DNA from: an uncultured Spartobacteria bacterium
Lineage (GTDB): Bacteria > Verrucomicrobiota > Verrucomicrobiia > Chthoniobacterales > Chthoniobacteraceae
Length of the DNA stretch: 64,000 nucleotides
Direction of reading: 5' to 3'
NCBI GenBank assembly: GCA_903901425.1
Contig: CAIURC010000195.1
Coordinates: 49,456-113,455 of the forward strand
In this document: in pieces, positions 1 to 8,944 of the stretch
Numbering within the stretch: position 1 is the stretch's first letter
Layout of the letters: each line of letters opens with the position of its first letter
Translations under genes and position numbers: made by a program
Notes under the pieces: model-generated
Told to the model about the DNA's origin: nothing
The model's database searches: none
The model's input: the letters and a program-made list of their open reading frames with translations, nothing else

Positions 1-567
1 ACGCCGCGCGCCATCTCCTCCGAACCGCTCCTCCAACTCGCCTTGGAAGGCAGGATTCATTCCCGGCTTTACGTCAAAACCAAACTCCGCCTGATCGAGG
101 AACGCGCCCGCGCGGCGGCCAAACCCCTGGCACATGCCCGGGAATGCCTCCTTCAGGTCGCTGAGTACGCCGAAAAAAAGCGGGTCACACTCGGCATTGA
201 AAGCCGCCACAAATACGAGGAAATCCCCTGCGAATCCGAGATGCTGGCCCTGCTCGACGAATTCCCAGGACCCACCGTCGGCTACTGGCACGACTTCGGT
301 CATGTCCAGGTCAAACACAACCTTGGGTTTCTCAACCACCTCCAGTGGCTCCAAAAAACCGCCCAGAGGCTGGTTGGATGCCACCTCCACGACACCGCAT
401 GGCCGGGCAAAGACCATCTTCCGCCCTTCTCCGGAGATATCGATTACCCCGCCCTCCTCCGACTCCTGCCAAACTCCACCCTGTTCGTGTTCGAAATTCA
501 CCCCAAACGCGACGCCAAGGAACTCTCCGAAGCCCGCGAAAAATGGACCCAGCTCTTCGGCCCATGA
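1..567 (+). CDS. Sugar phosphate isomerase/epimerase, TIM-barrel (5' end outside window)
   Basis: The reading frame is open from base 1, so the gene begins upstream; the TTG at 43 is only an internal candidate. The visible 188 or so residues match the C-terminal half of the xylose-isomerase-like TIM barrel (AP endonuclease 2 fold). The late metal-binding strands are visible: LGIESRHKYEEIP, then VGYWHDFGHV, then CHLHDTAWPGKDHLPPFSG with GDIDYPALL, and finally a strand ending FVFEIHP. Such proteins isomerise or epimerise sugars or keto-sugars in the cytoplasm. It overlaps the next gene by ATGA and leads a run of carbohydrate genes, which fits keto-sugar metabolism. The exact substrate cannot be read from sequence. 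Confidence 0.85.
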   Translation, partial: TPRAISSEPLLQLALEGRIHSRLYVKTKLRLIEERARAAAKPLAHARECLLQVAEYAEKKRVTLGIESRHKYEEIPCESEMLALLDEFPGPTVGYWHDFGHVQVKHNLGFLNHLQWLQKTAQRLVGCHLHDTAWPGKDHLPPFSGDIDYPALLRLLPNSTLFVFEIHPKRDAKELSEAREKWTQLFGP

Positions 568-1265
568 CCCATGCGCCCCAAACCCCACGCCCCCGCGTGG
601 AGGTCAACTTTGCACAAACCTGGGACGCCAAGATCTCCACCCGGGCCCTGACTCCGTCCGACTTTTCCTCCAGCACTGACAAACATCGGCTTCTCCAAAT
701 CCGCTCCAGCGCAGATGCCGTGCTCGTCGGTGTCCGGACCGCCATTGCAGACCGGATGACCCTCGGACTGCGAGACCCCGACCTCCGGGAACAGCGCATG
801 CGCAGAGGCCAGCCTGAGTTCCCCCTCCGAATCCTTGCCTCACGCTCTGGGCTGATCCCCCTCGATCTCCCCGTGTTCCACTCCGAGGGCGGCCCCATCA
901 TCATTTTCTCCACCTCCGCCATGCCGGACCGAGTCCGCGCGGCACTTGAACCCCGGGCCACGCTGCACCTCCAAACCGGCCCCGAACTTCGGATGGCTGA
1001 GGTGCTTGAAATTCTCACCTCACAACACGGAGTCCAGCACCTGGTGTGTGAAGGCGGTCCCACCCTGCTCCGGAGCCTGCTCGCTTCGGACATGGTGGAT
1101 GTGCTGAACCTGACCGTTTGCCCCCGCATTTTCGGCGGGAGAACGGCACCCACACTGAGCGGCCCCGCTGGGGAGTTTCTGAGCGAATCGCGACGTTGGA
1201 GGATGGAGAGGATGGAGACGCTGGATGGAGAATGTTTTCTGCGCTACGCGCGAACGCGCGATTGA
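564..1265 (+). CDS. RibD C-terminal / dihydrofolate-reductase-like NADPH reductase
   Basis: A 233-residue protein starting at the ATG that overlaps the upstream stop (ATGA), so translational coupling is likely. The frame stays open further upstream, but that part is antisense-like Arg/Pro filler and I leave it out. The RibD C-terminal reductase fold is indicated by SADAVLVGVRTAIADR near residue 45, an RILAS strand, and LVCEGGPTLLRSLL followed by a CPRIFGG strand near the end. Full RibD has a deaminase domain in front; here it is absent, so this is a stand-alone reductase (riboflavin pathway or another pteridine-like substrate). Sitting next to a sugar isomerase gives no clear pathway hint. 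Confidence 0.85.
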   Translation: MTHAPQTPRPRVEVNFAQTWDAKISTRALTPSDFSSSTDKHRLLQIRSSADAVLVGVRTAIADRMTLGLRDPDLREQRMRRGQPEFPLRILASRSGLIPLDLPVFHSEGGPIIIFSTSAMPDRVRAALEPRATLHLQTGPELRMAEVLEILTSQHGVQHLVCEGGPTLLRSLLASDMVDVLNLTVCPRIFGGRTAPTLSGPAGEFLSESRRWRMERMETLDGECFLRYARTRD

Positions 1266-1364
1266 GGTGGTTTTTTCCACTTTTTTACCCGAATCGATTT
1301 TTTTGCTTGCCGCTCAACCCCGTCTTCTCTTGGATGGCGCATGTCTTCCGGCCCCCTCCCCAGA

Positions 1365-2642
1365 ATGAATCCCTCCATCCGGCTCCGGCTCTCGGTGATG
1401 ATGCTCCTCCAGTATGTGGTTTGGGGAACATGGTATGTGCCCATGTATCCGTACCTGAGCAAAACCCTTGGGTTTGCGGGAGACAAGATCAACACGGCCT
1501 ACAGCTGCACGGCATTCGCGGCGATGGTGTCGCCGTTCTTTGTCGGAATGATTGCAGACCGTTTTTTCGCCTCCCAGCGGGTTCTGGGTTTTCTGCATCT
1601 CCTGGGCGGGGTGCTTCTCTATCTGGCTTCGAAGCAGACTGAGTTCAGCGCTTTCTTTGCTCTGCTGATGGGTCACACGCTCTGTTACATGCCCACGATG
1701 TCGTTGAGCAATTCGCTCTCGATGGCACAGATGCGGGATCCAGCCCGGGAGTTTCCCTCGATCCGAGTGTTGGGTACGATTGGCTGGATTGCAGCCGGGT
1801 TGATTGTGGGAGGCCTGAAGAAGACGGCGGAAGGCGCATTCACCTACCAACTCAAGCTCGGGCCTTGGACTCTGGGAACTGCGGGCGAATTCCAGAGCAT
1901 CGAACCCACCAATCTTCCGATGCTTCTCGGGGCGGGAGCCGCGATCCTCTTGGGCGTCTACTGCTTTTTCCTGCCACACACTCCACCGCCCAACAAGGGA
2001 ACAGCGGCGGACTGGCGCACCATTCTGGGACTGGACGCCCTCCGGTTGTTCCGGGACCGTTCATTTGCGGTGTTTGCAGCCGGCTCGTTTCTGATCTGCG
2101 TCCCCCTGACGTTTTACTACAACCTCACCAACGGTTTTCTGAACGAACTGCAGGTGGAGAACGCTGCTTTCAAAATGACTTTCGGCCAGATGTCCGAGAT
2201 TCTTTTCATGCTCTTGATGCCGTTCTGTTTCCGCAAGTTGGGCATTCGCTCCCTGCTGCTTCTTGGGATGGCAGCGTGGGCCGTCCGGTATTTCCTGTTC
2301 AGCTTTGGGAACAACGGACCGCTTTTCTGGATGCTTCTCCTTGGGATCGTTCTGCACGGGGTCTGCTACGACTTCTTCTTTGTCACGGGCCAGATCTATG
2401 TGGACCGCCAGGCCGATGCCGGATGCCGCGGCCAGGCGCAGGGACTCATCTCCTTCCTCACCTACGGACTGGGAATGTTTTTCGGATCGTTTGTGGCCGG
2501 CCGCGTGGACAAGGCGCTCACCCTGGCATCTGGTGGCCATGACTGGTCGCGGCTCTGGATGTTTCCCGCCCTCGGCGCCACCGGACTGCTTTTGATCTTC
2601 GCACTCACCTTCAAGGAACCGCCCGCCCGCCGAGTGGACTAA
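1365..2642 (+). CDS. MFS transporter, nucleoside:H+ symporter-like
   Basis: A 425-residue polytopic inner-membrane protein with about twelve hydrophobic segments. The beginning MNPSIRLRLSVMMLLQYV followed by GTWYVPMYPYL is characteristic of the NupG-like nucleoside permease branch of MFS. Other MFS-type features are the ADRFFASQR loop after helix 2 and a long central loop near residues 195-215. An ATG eight codons upstream (1341) is also possible; I prefer 1365 because relatives begin at MNP. Its place between sugar-processing genes suggests uptake of a nucleoside or sugar derivative, but the substrate is an inference. Confidence 0.85.
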   Translation: MNPSIRLRLSVMMLLQYVVWGTWYVPMYPYLSKTLGFAGDKINTAYSCTAFAAMVSPFFVGMIADRFFASQRVLGFLHLLGGVLLYLASKQTEFSAFFALLMGHTLCYMPTMSLSNSLSMAQMRDPAREFPSIRVLGTIGWIAAGLIVGGLKKTAEGAFTYQLKLGPWTLGTAGEFQSIEPTNLPMLLGAGAAILLGVYCFFLPHTPPPNKGTAADWRTILGLDALRLFRDRSFAVFAAGSFLICVPLTFYYNLTNGFLNELQVENAAFKMTFGQMSEILFMLLMPFCFRKLGIRSLLLLGMAAWAVRYFLFSFGNNGPLFWMLLLGIVLHGVCYDFFFVTGQIYVDRQADAGCRGQAQGLISFLTYGLGMFFGSFVAGRVDKALTLASGGHDWSRLWMFPALGATGLLLIFALTFKEPPARRVD

Positions 2643-2748
2643 GCCGGGACTCAACCGGTCACCCAAACCGGGCGTTTGAATATCCTTTTCCACTTCCCCC
2701 TTCTGCAGACCACCCGTTGTCGAGTATCGCCCACACAGTCTCCCACCC

Positions 2749-4059
2749 ATGAAACCCACCCTGTTCACCCTTCTTGCCGCATTTGCCCTTCCCGTCCTCT
2801 CCGCTTCAGCGGCAGAAAACGGATTCAAGCCCCTGTTTAACGGACGCGACCTCGAAGGGTGGCGGGGCGGCACCACCGAGGACCATCGCAAACTTCTGGC
2901 TCTGACCGACGAAGAACGAAAAACGAAGCTCGACGCATGGACCCAAGACATGTTGGCCCACTGGAAGGTGGAAAACGGTGAACTGCTTAACGACGGACAG
3001 GGCAAGTACTGCACCACCGTTGCCGAGTACGGCGACTTTGAACTCCGCCTGGAATACAACATGGCGCCCCACGGCGATTCCGGCGTCTACCTCCGCAACG
3101 TGCCCCAAGTCCAAATCTGGGACCCCACCGATCCGGACCCAAAAAACTTGGGACGCAGCAAGGGCAGCGGCGGACTCTGGAACAATTCCCCAGGCGCTCC
3201 GGGCAAGGATCCGTTGGTGCTCGCAGACAAACCTGCAGGCGAGTGGAACCATCTCCGCATCCTCATGGTCGGCGCACGGGTCTCCGTCTGGCTCAATGAA
3301 AAAGTGGTGGTCGACCATGCCCTTCTCGAAAACTATTACGACCGCAAAACACCAGTTCCCAGTCGCGGCCCCATTGCCCTGCAAACCCACGGCGCCCCGA
3401 TCCGGTGGCGCAATGTCCAACTCCGCGAGATCCAAGGATCCGAGGCCAACCAGATCCTCGCCTCAAAGGGCGGCGAAGGATTTGCCCCGGCTTGGAATGG
3501 AAAGGATTTTGACGGCTGGGCGGGCCCGCTTGAGAACTACGAAATCGCAGACGGCGCAATTGTCTGCCTCAAAGGCAAGGGTGGCACCATCTACCGGAAC
3601 GAGGATCTGACCGACTTCGCCGCGCGCCTTGAGTTCAGGCTCACCAAAGGCGCCAACAACGGACTGGCCATTCGCTACCCGGGCACCGGCAACACCGCGT
3701 ATGTGGGAATGTGCGAGTGCCAGGTCTTGGACGACAATTACGAGACGGCCACCGGCCACAAGATTGACCCCCGCCAAGCACACGGTTCTGCATATGGGAT
3801 GGTTGCTGCCGCGCGCGGGTACCAGCGCCCGGTGGGCGAATGGAACTTCCAGGAGGTCACGGTCAAGGGATCCACGCTTCGGGTCGAACTCAACGGCACC
3901 GTGATCTTGGATGCGGACCTGAGCAAGGTGGATCCCTCCTCATTCATGGGCAACAGCCCGCATCCGGGCAGGGAACGGACCAACGGCTTCTTCGGTTTCG
4001 CAGGCCACAGTGACCCCGTTGGCTTCCGCCACATTCTCCTCAAAAAACTCCAGCCATGA
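2749..4059 (+). CDS. Secreted protein with two DUF1080 (3-keto-disaccharide hydrolase) domains
   Basis: 436 residues with a clear signal peptide (hydrophobic 5-20, cleavage after SASA). Two copies of the DUF1080 concanavalin-like fold follow: one opening with FKPLFNGRDLEGWRG (about 25-225) and one with FAPAWNGKDFDGWAG (about 238-435). Both hold the family's structural signatures (GDFELRLEYN / DFAARLEFRL; GDSGVYLRN / NNGLAIRYP; GEWNHLRI / GEWNFQEV). The family includes hydrolases and lyases acting on 3-keto-glycosides and is greatly expanded in Verrucomicrobia and Planctomycetes. Its stop overlaps the next start (ATGA), so it is coupled to a Gfo/Idh/MocA dehydrogenase, a logical partner for making or reducing 3-keto sugars. 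Confidence 0.9.
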   Translation: MKPTLFTLLAAFALPVLSASAAENGFKPLFNGRDLEGWRGGTTEDHRKLLALTDEERKTKLDAWTQDMLAHWKVENGELLNDGQGKYCTTVAEYGDFELRLEYNMAPHGDSGVYLRNVPQVQIWDPTDPDPKNLGRSKGSGGLWNNSPGAPGKDPLVLADKPAGEWNHLRILMVGARVSVWLNEKVVVDHALLENYYDRKTPVPSRGPIALQTHGAPIRWRNVQLREIQGSEANQILASKGGEGFAPAWNGKDFDGWAGPLENYEIADGAIVCLKGKGGTIYRNEDLTDFAARLEFRLTKGANNGLAIRYPGTGNTAYVGMCECQVLDDNYETATGHKIDPRQAHGSAYGMVAAARGYQRPVGEWNFQEVTVKGSTLRVELNGTVILDADLSKVDPSSFMGNSPHPGRERTNGFFGFAGHSDPVGFRHILLKKLQP

Positions 4060-5168
4060 GCAAGAAATACAAAGTCGGAATCGTAGGATACGGGTGGGCG
4101 GCCACCGCACACATTGCCGCCATCAACGCCACCCGTCAGGCGGAGGTGGCCGCGGTCTACTCCTCGCGCCCTCTGGACGATGCGGAGCTCTCCAAAAAAC
4201 ACGGGGGCGCCATCCGCTCCTACCAGAGCCTGGAGGAAATGCTCCGGTCCAAGGATCTGGATGCCGTGTCGATCACCAGCTACCCGAACCAGCATGCCGC
4301 ACAGTTCATCGCGGCAGCCGAGCACGGCAAACACGTGATTCTGGAAAAGCCCATGGCGATCGAATGGAAAGATATCCTCGCCATGAAAGCCGCCGTGGAT
4401 CGGACCGGAATCCGGGCCACCGTCTGCTTCGAGTGCCGGCACTCCTCCCAGTTCCTCGCCACCAAGGCGCTCATTGACTCGGGCCTGTTGGGTTCCATCC
4501 ACTATGGCGAGGTGGACTACTACCATGGCATTGGCCCCTGGTACGGTCAGTACCGCTGGAATACCCGCCGCGAACTGGGCGGCAGCGCCCTGCTCACTGC
4601 AGGATGCCATGCCCTCGACGCGCTCCTCCTGTGCATGGGAAGCGATGTCACCGAAGTCACCAGTTACTCGACCCAGAGCAAAAACCCCATCTTCTCCGCG
4701 TACGAGTACCCGACCACCTCCACCACTCTGCTCAAATTTGCCAACGGCTCGGTCGGCAAATCCGCTGCCGTGGTGGACTGCCTCCAACCCTACTATTTCC
4801 ACACCCATCTGGTTGGCAGCGAAGGCAGTCTCCTCGACAAAAAATTCCATAGCCAGAAGCTCAACGGCCTCAACCGCCATGCCTGGAGCGAATTGAGCCT
4901 CCAACTCCTGGATTCTGGAGACGTAGGCGACCACCCGTACTCCACACAGTTTCAGGCGTTCTTCGATGCCCTCGACAAAAACTCGGACATGGCACTGACC
5001 AGTTTCAGCCACGCGTTTGCCTCTCACCGGGTCATCGCCGCTGCCGACCTCTCCGCACGCAAGGGACGCCCGGTCCGGCCCGAGGAAATACCGGACTGTC
5101 TCCCCTCCAAACCCGCCCGGCGCCCCGCAAAGGCCGGGGCAAAAACTCTCCGCCGCAAGAAATCCTAA
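4056..5168 (+). CDS. Gfo/Idh/MocA family NAD(P)-dependent oxidoreductase (cytoplasmic)
   Basis: 370 residues with no signal peptide. The N-terminal Rossmann fold is seen in VGIVGYGWAATAHIAAI (7-23), and the family EKP motif that contacts the cofactor and substrate is at residues 97-99 (ILEKPMA). The C-terminal half is the usual beta-sheet substrate domain (YRWNTRRELGGSALLTAGCH, with the family's conserved GG and H). The last 30 residues are a Lys/Arg/Ala/Pro tail that the family does not usually have. The start overlaps the DUF1080 stop. Likely role: oxidation or reduction of a sugar or its 3-keto form. Confidence 0.9.
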   Translation: MSKKYKVGIVGYGWAATAHIAAINATRQAEVAAVYSSRPLDDAELSKKHGGAIRSYQSLEEMLRSKDLDAVSITSYPNQHAAQFIAAAEHGKHVILEKPMAIEWKDILAMKAAVDRTGIRATVCFECRHSSQFLATKALIDSGLLGSIHYGEVDYYHGIGPWYGQYRWNTRRELGGSALLTAGCHALDALLLCMGSDVTEVTSYSTQSKNPIFSAYEYPTTSTTLLKFANGSVGKSAAVVDCLQPYYFHTHLVGSEGSLLDKKFHSQKLNGLNRHAWSELSLQLLDSGDVGDHPYSTQFQAFFDALDKNSDMALTSFSHAFASHRVIAAADLSARKGRPVRPEEIPDCLPSKPARRPAKAGAKTLRRKKS

Positions 5169-5181
5169 CCCCATCCACCCC

Positions 5182-6483
5182 ATGACACCCCGCATCCTGA
5201 ACCCGAACCAACTCGACCGCCGGAGTTTTCTCCGGAACACCGCCGCACTGACCGCATTTGCGGCCGCGCCAGCCATTCTGCGCGGGGCTCCCAGCGACAA
5301 AATCCTCAAAGTCGCCCTGGTGGGCTGCGGCGGACGCGGCACTGGCGCCGCCAACCAGGTGTTGAACACCTATTCGCAAGGCCCGATCCAGATGACGGCC
5401 ATGGCGGACATGTTTGAGGACCGCCTGACCACCTCGCTCAAAAACCTCCAGGCCAACCACGCTGACCGGATTGACGTCCCCAAGGAACGTCAGTTCATTG
5501 GCTTGGACGCGATCGACAAAGTCCTTGCCACCGACGTGGACGTTGTCCTCCTCACCTCCCCTCCTGGATTCCGCCCGGAACACTTTGAAAAGGCGGTCAA
5601 AGCCGGCAAACACGCGTTTTGTGAGAAGCCCGTGGCCACCGATGCGCCGGGCGTCCGCCGATTTCTGGCTGCCGCTGCAGAATCCAAGGCCAAAGGCCTC
5701 GGGTGCCAGTCGGGCTTCTGTTGGCGCGCCAAGTATGCCGAGCGGGAAACCTATGGGCGTATTGAGAAAGGACTCATTGGCGAAGTCCGCGCGGCTTACG
5801 GCACCTACATGGGCGGCACCCCATGGGTAAAGGAGCGCAAACCGGAATGGAGCGACTTGGAGTACCAACTCCGCAACTGGATGTACTTCTGCTGGCTCTC
5901 CGGGGACCATCTCGTCGAGCAGGCGGTCCATACCGTGGACAAAATGTCCTGGGCCTTCGGCGATGTCGCCCCAATCAGCGCCACAGGCCAGGGCGGCCGG
6001 CAGCAGCGCGTCGAGGAACAGTACGGCCACATCTACGACCATTTCACCATCGTCTACGAATATCCCAACTCCGCCCGCGGCATCATCGCTTGCCGCCAGC
6101 AGCAGGGGTGCGCCGCCGACGTCTCCGACCACATCCTCGGCACCAAGGGATATGTCCGCAAAACCAGCGGCCGCCTTTACCGGATGGAGTCCGGATCTGA
6201 TGCATGGAAGTTCGAGGGGCAGAACAACGACATGTACCAGACCGAGCATGACGAATTTGTCGCCTCCATCCGGGCCGGCAAACCCGTCAACTTCGCGGAC
6301 AAACTCGCTCACTCCACCATGGTGGCCATCCTTGGACGCATGTCCGCATACACGGGCCAGACCATCACCTGGGAAGACGCCTGCAACTCCAAGGAAGACC
6401 TCCGCCCGCCGGGCCCCTTGGACTTCTCCTCCAAGCTCCCCTTCCCGCCGGTCCCCGTCCCCGGCCGGACCAAGTTCATCTAG
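5182..6483 (+). CDS. Tat-exported Gfo/Idh/MocA family oxidoreductase
   Basis: 433 residues starting at the ATG 13 bases after the previous stop; the frame extends further upstream but that part overlaps the preceding gene. A twin-arginine signal is obvious (DRRSFLRN at 12-19, then an Ala-rich hydrophobic stretch ending AILRGAP), so the folded protein is probably exported with its nucleotide bound. The Rossmann motif is VALVGCGGRGTG and the EKP motif is in FCEKPVATDAPGVRRF. This exported subtype is common in Verrucomicrobia and Planctomycetes beside DUF1080 proteins. It is the last gene before a strong terminator at 6519-6555. Confidence 0.9.
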   Translation: MTPRILNPNQLDRRSFLRNTAALTAFAAAPAILRGAPSDKILKVALVGCGGRGTGAANQVLNTYSQGPIQMTAMADMFEDRLTTSLKNLQANHADRIDVPKERQFIGLDAIDKVLATDVDVVLLTSPPGFRPEHFEKAVKAGKHAFCEKPVATDAPGVRRFLAAAAESKAKGLGCQSGFCWRAKYAERETYGRIEKGLIGEVRAAYGTYMGGTPWVKERKPEWSDLEYQLRNWMYFCWLSGDHLVEQAVHTVDKMSWAFGDVAPISATGQGGRQQRVEEQYGHIYDHFTIVYEYPNSARGIIACRQQQGCAADVSDHILGTKGYVRKTSGRLYRMESGSDAWKFEGQNNDMYQTEHDEFVASIRAGKPVNFADKLAHSTMVAILGRMSAYTGQTITWEDACNSKEDLRPPGPLDFSSKLPFPPVPVPGRTKFI

Positions 6484-6518
6484 AACCGCAGAGGTTTTAA
6501 AAAGATCCTGACATCTCT

Positions 6519-6555
6519 CCCCCGGCCCATCCACATGGATGGGCCGGGGGATTTT
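6519..6555 (+). terminator. Rho-independent terminator after the sugar gene cluster
   Basis: Perfect inverted repeat with 15-bp arms (CCCCCGGCCCATCCA at 6519-6533 and its complement at 6536-6550), followed by ATTTTG. It lies 36 bases after the stop of the Tat-exported oxidoreductase and before the next gene at 6594. The short T run makes it weaker than its stem suggests. Confidence 0.8.
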
Positions 6556-6593
6556 GCTCACATCCAACCCCATCTGCGTTTACACTTCAGGGC

Positions 6594-7067
6594 ATGAAGT
6601 CCCATGAGGTGTTCCGTGAACTGTTCTCCACTGCTTCTCCCAAAGAAATCGCAGCAGAACTCGGGCTCTCCCTCTCCATGATCTACAAGTGGGCGGAACC
6701 TGCGGGCCCCGGCGGCAGCGGGACTCCCAACCCGTTGGACCGCATCTCGACACTCCTCGGCCTCACCAACGATCCGCGGATTGCCCAGTGGATCTGCCAG
6801 CGGGCCGGTGGGTTCTTCACCAGAAACCCCCACGCCCCAGACGATGACCAAGACTGTGTAGTCGCCGCCACCCAACAGATTGTCAGCGAATTCGCCGAAC
6901 TTCTTTCCAGCATCGCCATCGCGGCGTCCGACAGCCAAATCACCGAAACCGAGTCCCGCCAGATCCGGGCCCGGTGGGAGCACCTCAAATCGGTGACAGA
7001 ATCATTCGTGTGCTGCTGCGAAAACGGGAATTTCGAGCCGCTCAAGCATCCGGAAGACCGGCCCTGA
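6594..7067 (+). CDS. CII-like helix-turn-helix regulatory protein
   Basis: 157 residues. The N-terminus reads like a phage CII-type helix-turn-helix: SPKEIAAELGLSLSMIYKWAE at about 15-35. Next come NPLDRISTLL, a QWICQRAGGFF segment, and a helical C-terminal half ending with an ESFVCCCENGNFEPLK motif that includes three consecutive cysteines. I recall similar chromosomal proteins in many Verrucomicrobia, so it is probably a lineage protein and not a prophage remnant; no other phage gene is near. The DNA target and role are unknown. Confidence 0.75.
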   Translation: MKSHEVFRELFSTASPKEIAAELGLSLSMIYKWAEPAGPGGSGTPNPLDRISTLLGLTNDPRIAQWICQRAGGFFTRNPHAPDDDQDCVVAATQQIVSEFAELLSSIAIAASDSQITETESRQIRARWEHLKSVTESFVCCCENGNFEPLKHPEDRP

Positions 7068-7086
7068 AGGGCCTCTTTCTGCGGGA

Positions 7087-7977
7087 CTACTCGCCGTCTT
7101 CAGAGGACGCAGCGGAAGCGCCCGCCAGCAAATCGGGATCCTGCTCCAGGGCGTCAAAAAATGATCCGTACTTTGGGGCCCACCCCATGGACCGGAGTTT
7201 GGCGTTGCTGACCCGCTTGTGGGTCCAGCCGCGTTTGCGCCCAAGATCCACCGGCCCGTACGGAGGCATCGGGCGGCCCAACTTTTCCGACAAGCCCTGG
7301 TACAACTCCTTCTGTGTGAGCGGGGTGTTGTCCGCGAGGTTGAACACCCCTGAGACATCCCGCTCCAGCAGAAAAGCGAGGCCGGAAGCGATATCATCCC
7401 GATGCACCTGATTGATCCAACGCGCCCCGTCGCCCTCCAGCACTGCCTCGCCCCCCAGAAACTTCCTGAGCAACACGGAGCGCCCCGGCCCGTAGATTCC
7501 CGCCAACCGCGCGCTGACCCCGCCAACTCCCACCACAAACTCCTCCGTTGCGCGCAACCAGCGCCCTGTCTCGCGGTCCGGTTCCGCGGGACTCTCCTCG
7601 CTCACCCAACCGCCGTCTGTCTGCGCATAGACCGACGTGCTGCTGGTAAATATCAACCGCGCACCAGGCGCCTTCGCCGCCAGATTCTTACAGCCCTGAA
7701 AATACACCCGCTCATAGGCTTCAGCCCCGCCCCTTCCTGAACTGGCCGAGTGCACCACTGCCTCGCATTCTGACAGCCCTGCCACCGCATCCAGACTCTC
7801 CAGATTTGCCAAGTCGCAGGAAAAAGCCTCAAACCCCTCCGCCCGAAGCCCCTCCGCAGACGCTTGGCCATAAGTTCCCGCCAGCACTTGCCACCCGCGT
7901 TCCCGCAGCAAACGCGCCAGCGCCAATCCCGCGAATCCGCAGCCCGCAACAAAAACCCGCCGGTTTCCCGTCTTCAT
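7087..7977 (-). CDS. NAD(P)-dependent epimerase/dehydratase (extended SDR)
   Basis: 296 residues. The N-terminal dinucleotide site is RVFVAGCGFAGLALARLLRE (GxGxxG at 12-17). Later features are an acidic turn CDLANLESLDAVAG, IFTSSTSVYAQTDGGWVSEESP (the SDR Ser and Tyr region), and a GIYGPGRS motif after the active site. The C-terminal part matches YeeZ/NAD-dependent epimerase relatives (GVFNLADNTPLTQKELYQGL). I place the start at the ATG one base after the stop of the aldo/keto reductase gene, so the two are an operon. Substrate unknown. Confidence 0.87.
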   Translation of the reverse strand: MKTGNRRVFVAGCGFAGLALARLLRERGWQVLAGTYGQASAEGLRAEGFEAFSCDLANLESLDAVAGLSECEAVVHSASSGRGGAEAYERVYFQGCKNLAAKAPGARLIFTSSTSVYAQTDGGWVSEESPAEPDRETGRWLRATEEFVVGVGGVSARLAGIYGPGRSVLLRKFLGGEAVLEGDGARWINQVHRDDIASGLAFLLERDVSGVFNLADNTPLTQKELYQGLSEKLGRPMPPYGPVDLGRKRGWTHKRVSNAKLRSMGWAPKYGSFFDALEQDPDLLAGASAASSEDGE

Positions 7978-7978
7978 C

Positions 7979-8944
7979 TCAGGGCAATGCGCCTCCACGC
8001 GCTACGGTCAAAAGTTCATACCAGTCCTCGCGCCCGAGATTCACATGGACACTCTCCGCCGCCTCCAGAATCCGGGACGGCTTCGTGCTTCCGAGGATGG
8101 GAATGATTCCGCTCGGATGCGCCAACAACCATGCCAGCGCCACAGCCGTCCGGCTTTGACCCAGCTTCTGAGCCAATTGCCCAAGCACCGCCGCCACGGC
8201 GGCGGGACGGTACCCGCGTTGCCCCGGCAAAAGATCCACACCGCCGTCCCCAAGCAGCCCTGCGCCGAGCGGGCTCCATGCCATGGGCCGAATCCGGAGC
8301 CTCTGGCATTGGTCCAGAGTGCCGTCCTCAAAAGCAGCCAACTGGAGGAGACTGACCTCCACTTGGTTCACGACCAGAGGCAGATCCAAGTGCGCCTGAA
8401 GCAATTCCACCTGCGACGGCCGGAAATTGCTCACCCCAAACTCGCGGACCTTTCCTGAGCGATGCAACTCCTCGAAAGCGCGCGCCACCTCCTCAGGATT
8501 CATCAGGAAATCGGGGCGATGAATCTGATACAGGTCCAGAGTCTCCACCCTGAGCCGCCGGAGCGATCCCTCGCAGGAGTTCACAATGTGGCTGTACGAG
8601 GAGTCGTACCGGTAGGGCGCTCCCGGCCCGCTCTCCCCGGGAAGACAGATCCCGCACTTGCTCGCGATGCGGATTTGATCCCTAAGACCCGTGCGTTCTG
8701 AGAGCAACTCCCCAAACACGCTCTCAGAACGGCCTCCGCAGTAAATGTCGGCATGGTCAAACAAACGGATTCCGGCATCCAGAGCGGCATCCACAGCCGT
8801 CTGGGCTGTTGCACGATCACTGGCCGGATCCCCCGACACCGCCAGCCTCCAGCACCCATAAGCCAGATCCCGAGCCGCCTCCCGTATCCGATGTGAACCG
8901 GCCAAGGATTCCCCCGCCTTACCGTCAAAAACGCTGTTTCCCAT
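7979..8944 (-). CDS. Aldo/keto reductase (YdhF-like)
   Basis: 321 residues with the complete aldo/keto reductase tetrad: Asp and Tyr in GIRLFDHADIYCGG, Lys in IRIASKCGI, His in DLYQIHRPD. The N-terminal GCWRLA strand and the C-terminal GIIPILGSTKPSRILEA NADPH-binding motif are also family hallmarks. It reduces an aldehyde or ketone with NADPH in the cytoplasm; the physiological substrate cannot be told. It is followed at once by the SDR gene. Confidence 0.92.
   Translation of the reverse strand: MGNSVFDGKAGESLAGSHRIREAARDLAYGCWRLAVSGDPASDRATAQTAVDAALDAGIRLFDHADIYCGGRSESVFGELLSERTGLRDQIRIASKCGICLPGESGPGAPYRYDSSYSHIVNSCEGSLRRLRVETLDLYQIHRPDFLMNPEEVARAFEELHRSGKVREFGVSNFRPSQVELLQAHLDLPLVVNQVEVSLLQLAAFEDGTLDQCQRLRIRPMAWSPLGAGLLGDGGVDLLPGQRGYRPAAVAAVLGQLAQKLGQSRTAVALAWLLAHPSGIIPILGSTKPSRILEAAESVHVNLGREDWYELLTVARGGALP

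Noticed and set aside
3738..6573. Long antisense open frames on the minus strand across the Gfo/Idh/MocA genes
   Set aside because: They mirror the codon pattern of real plus-strand genes and lack family motifs; a GC-rich third position keeps antisense frames open.
6594..7067. Prophage remnant
   Set aside because: The CII-like protein stands alone among housekeeping genes with no integrase, capsid or attachment-site repeats.
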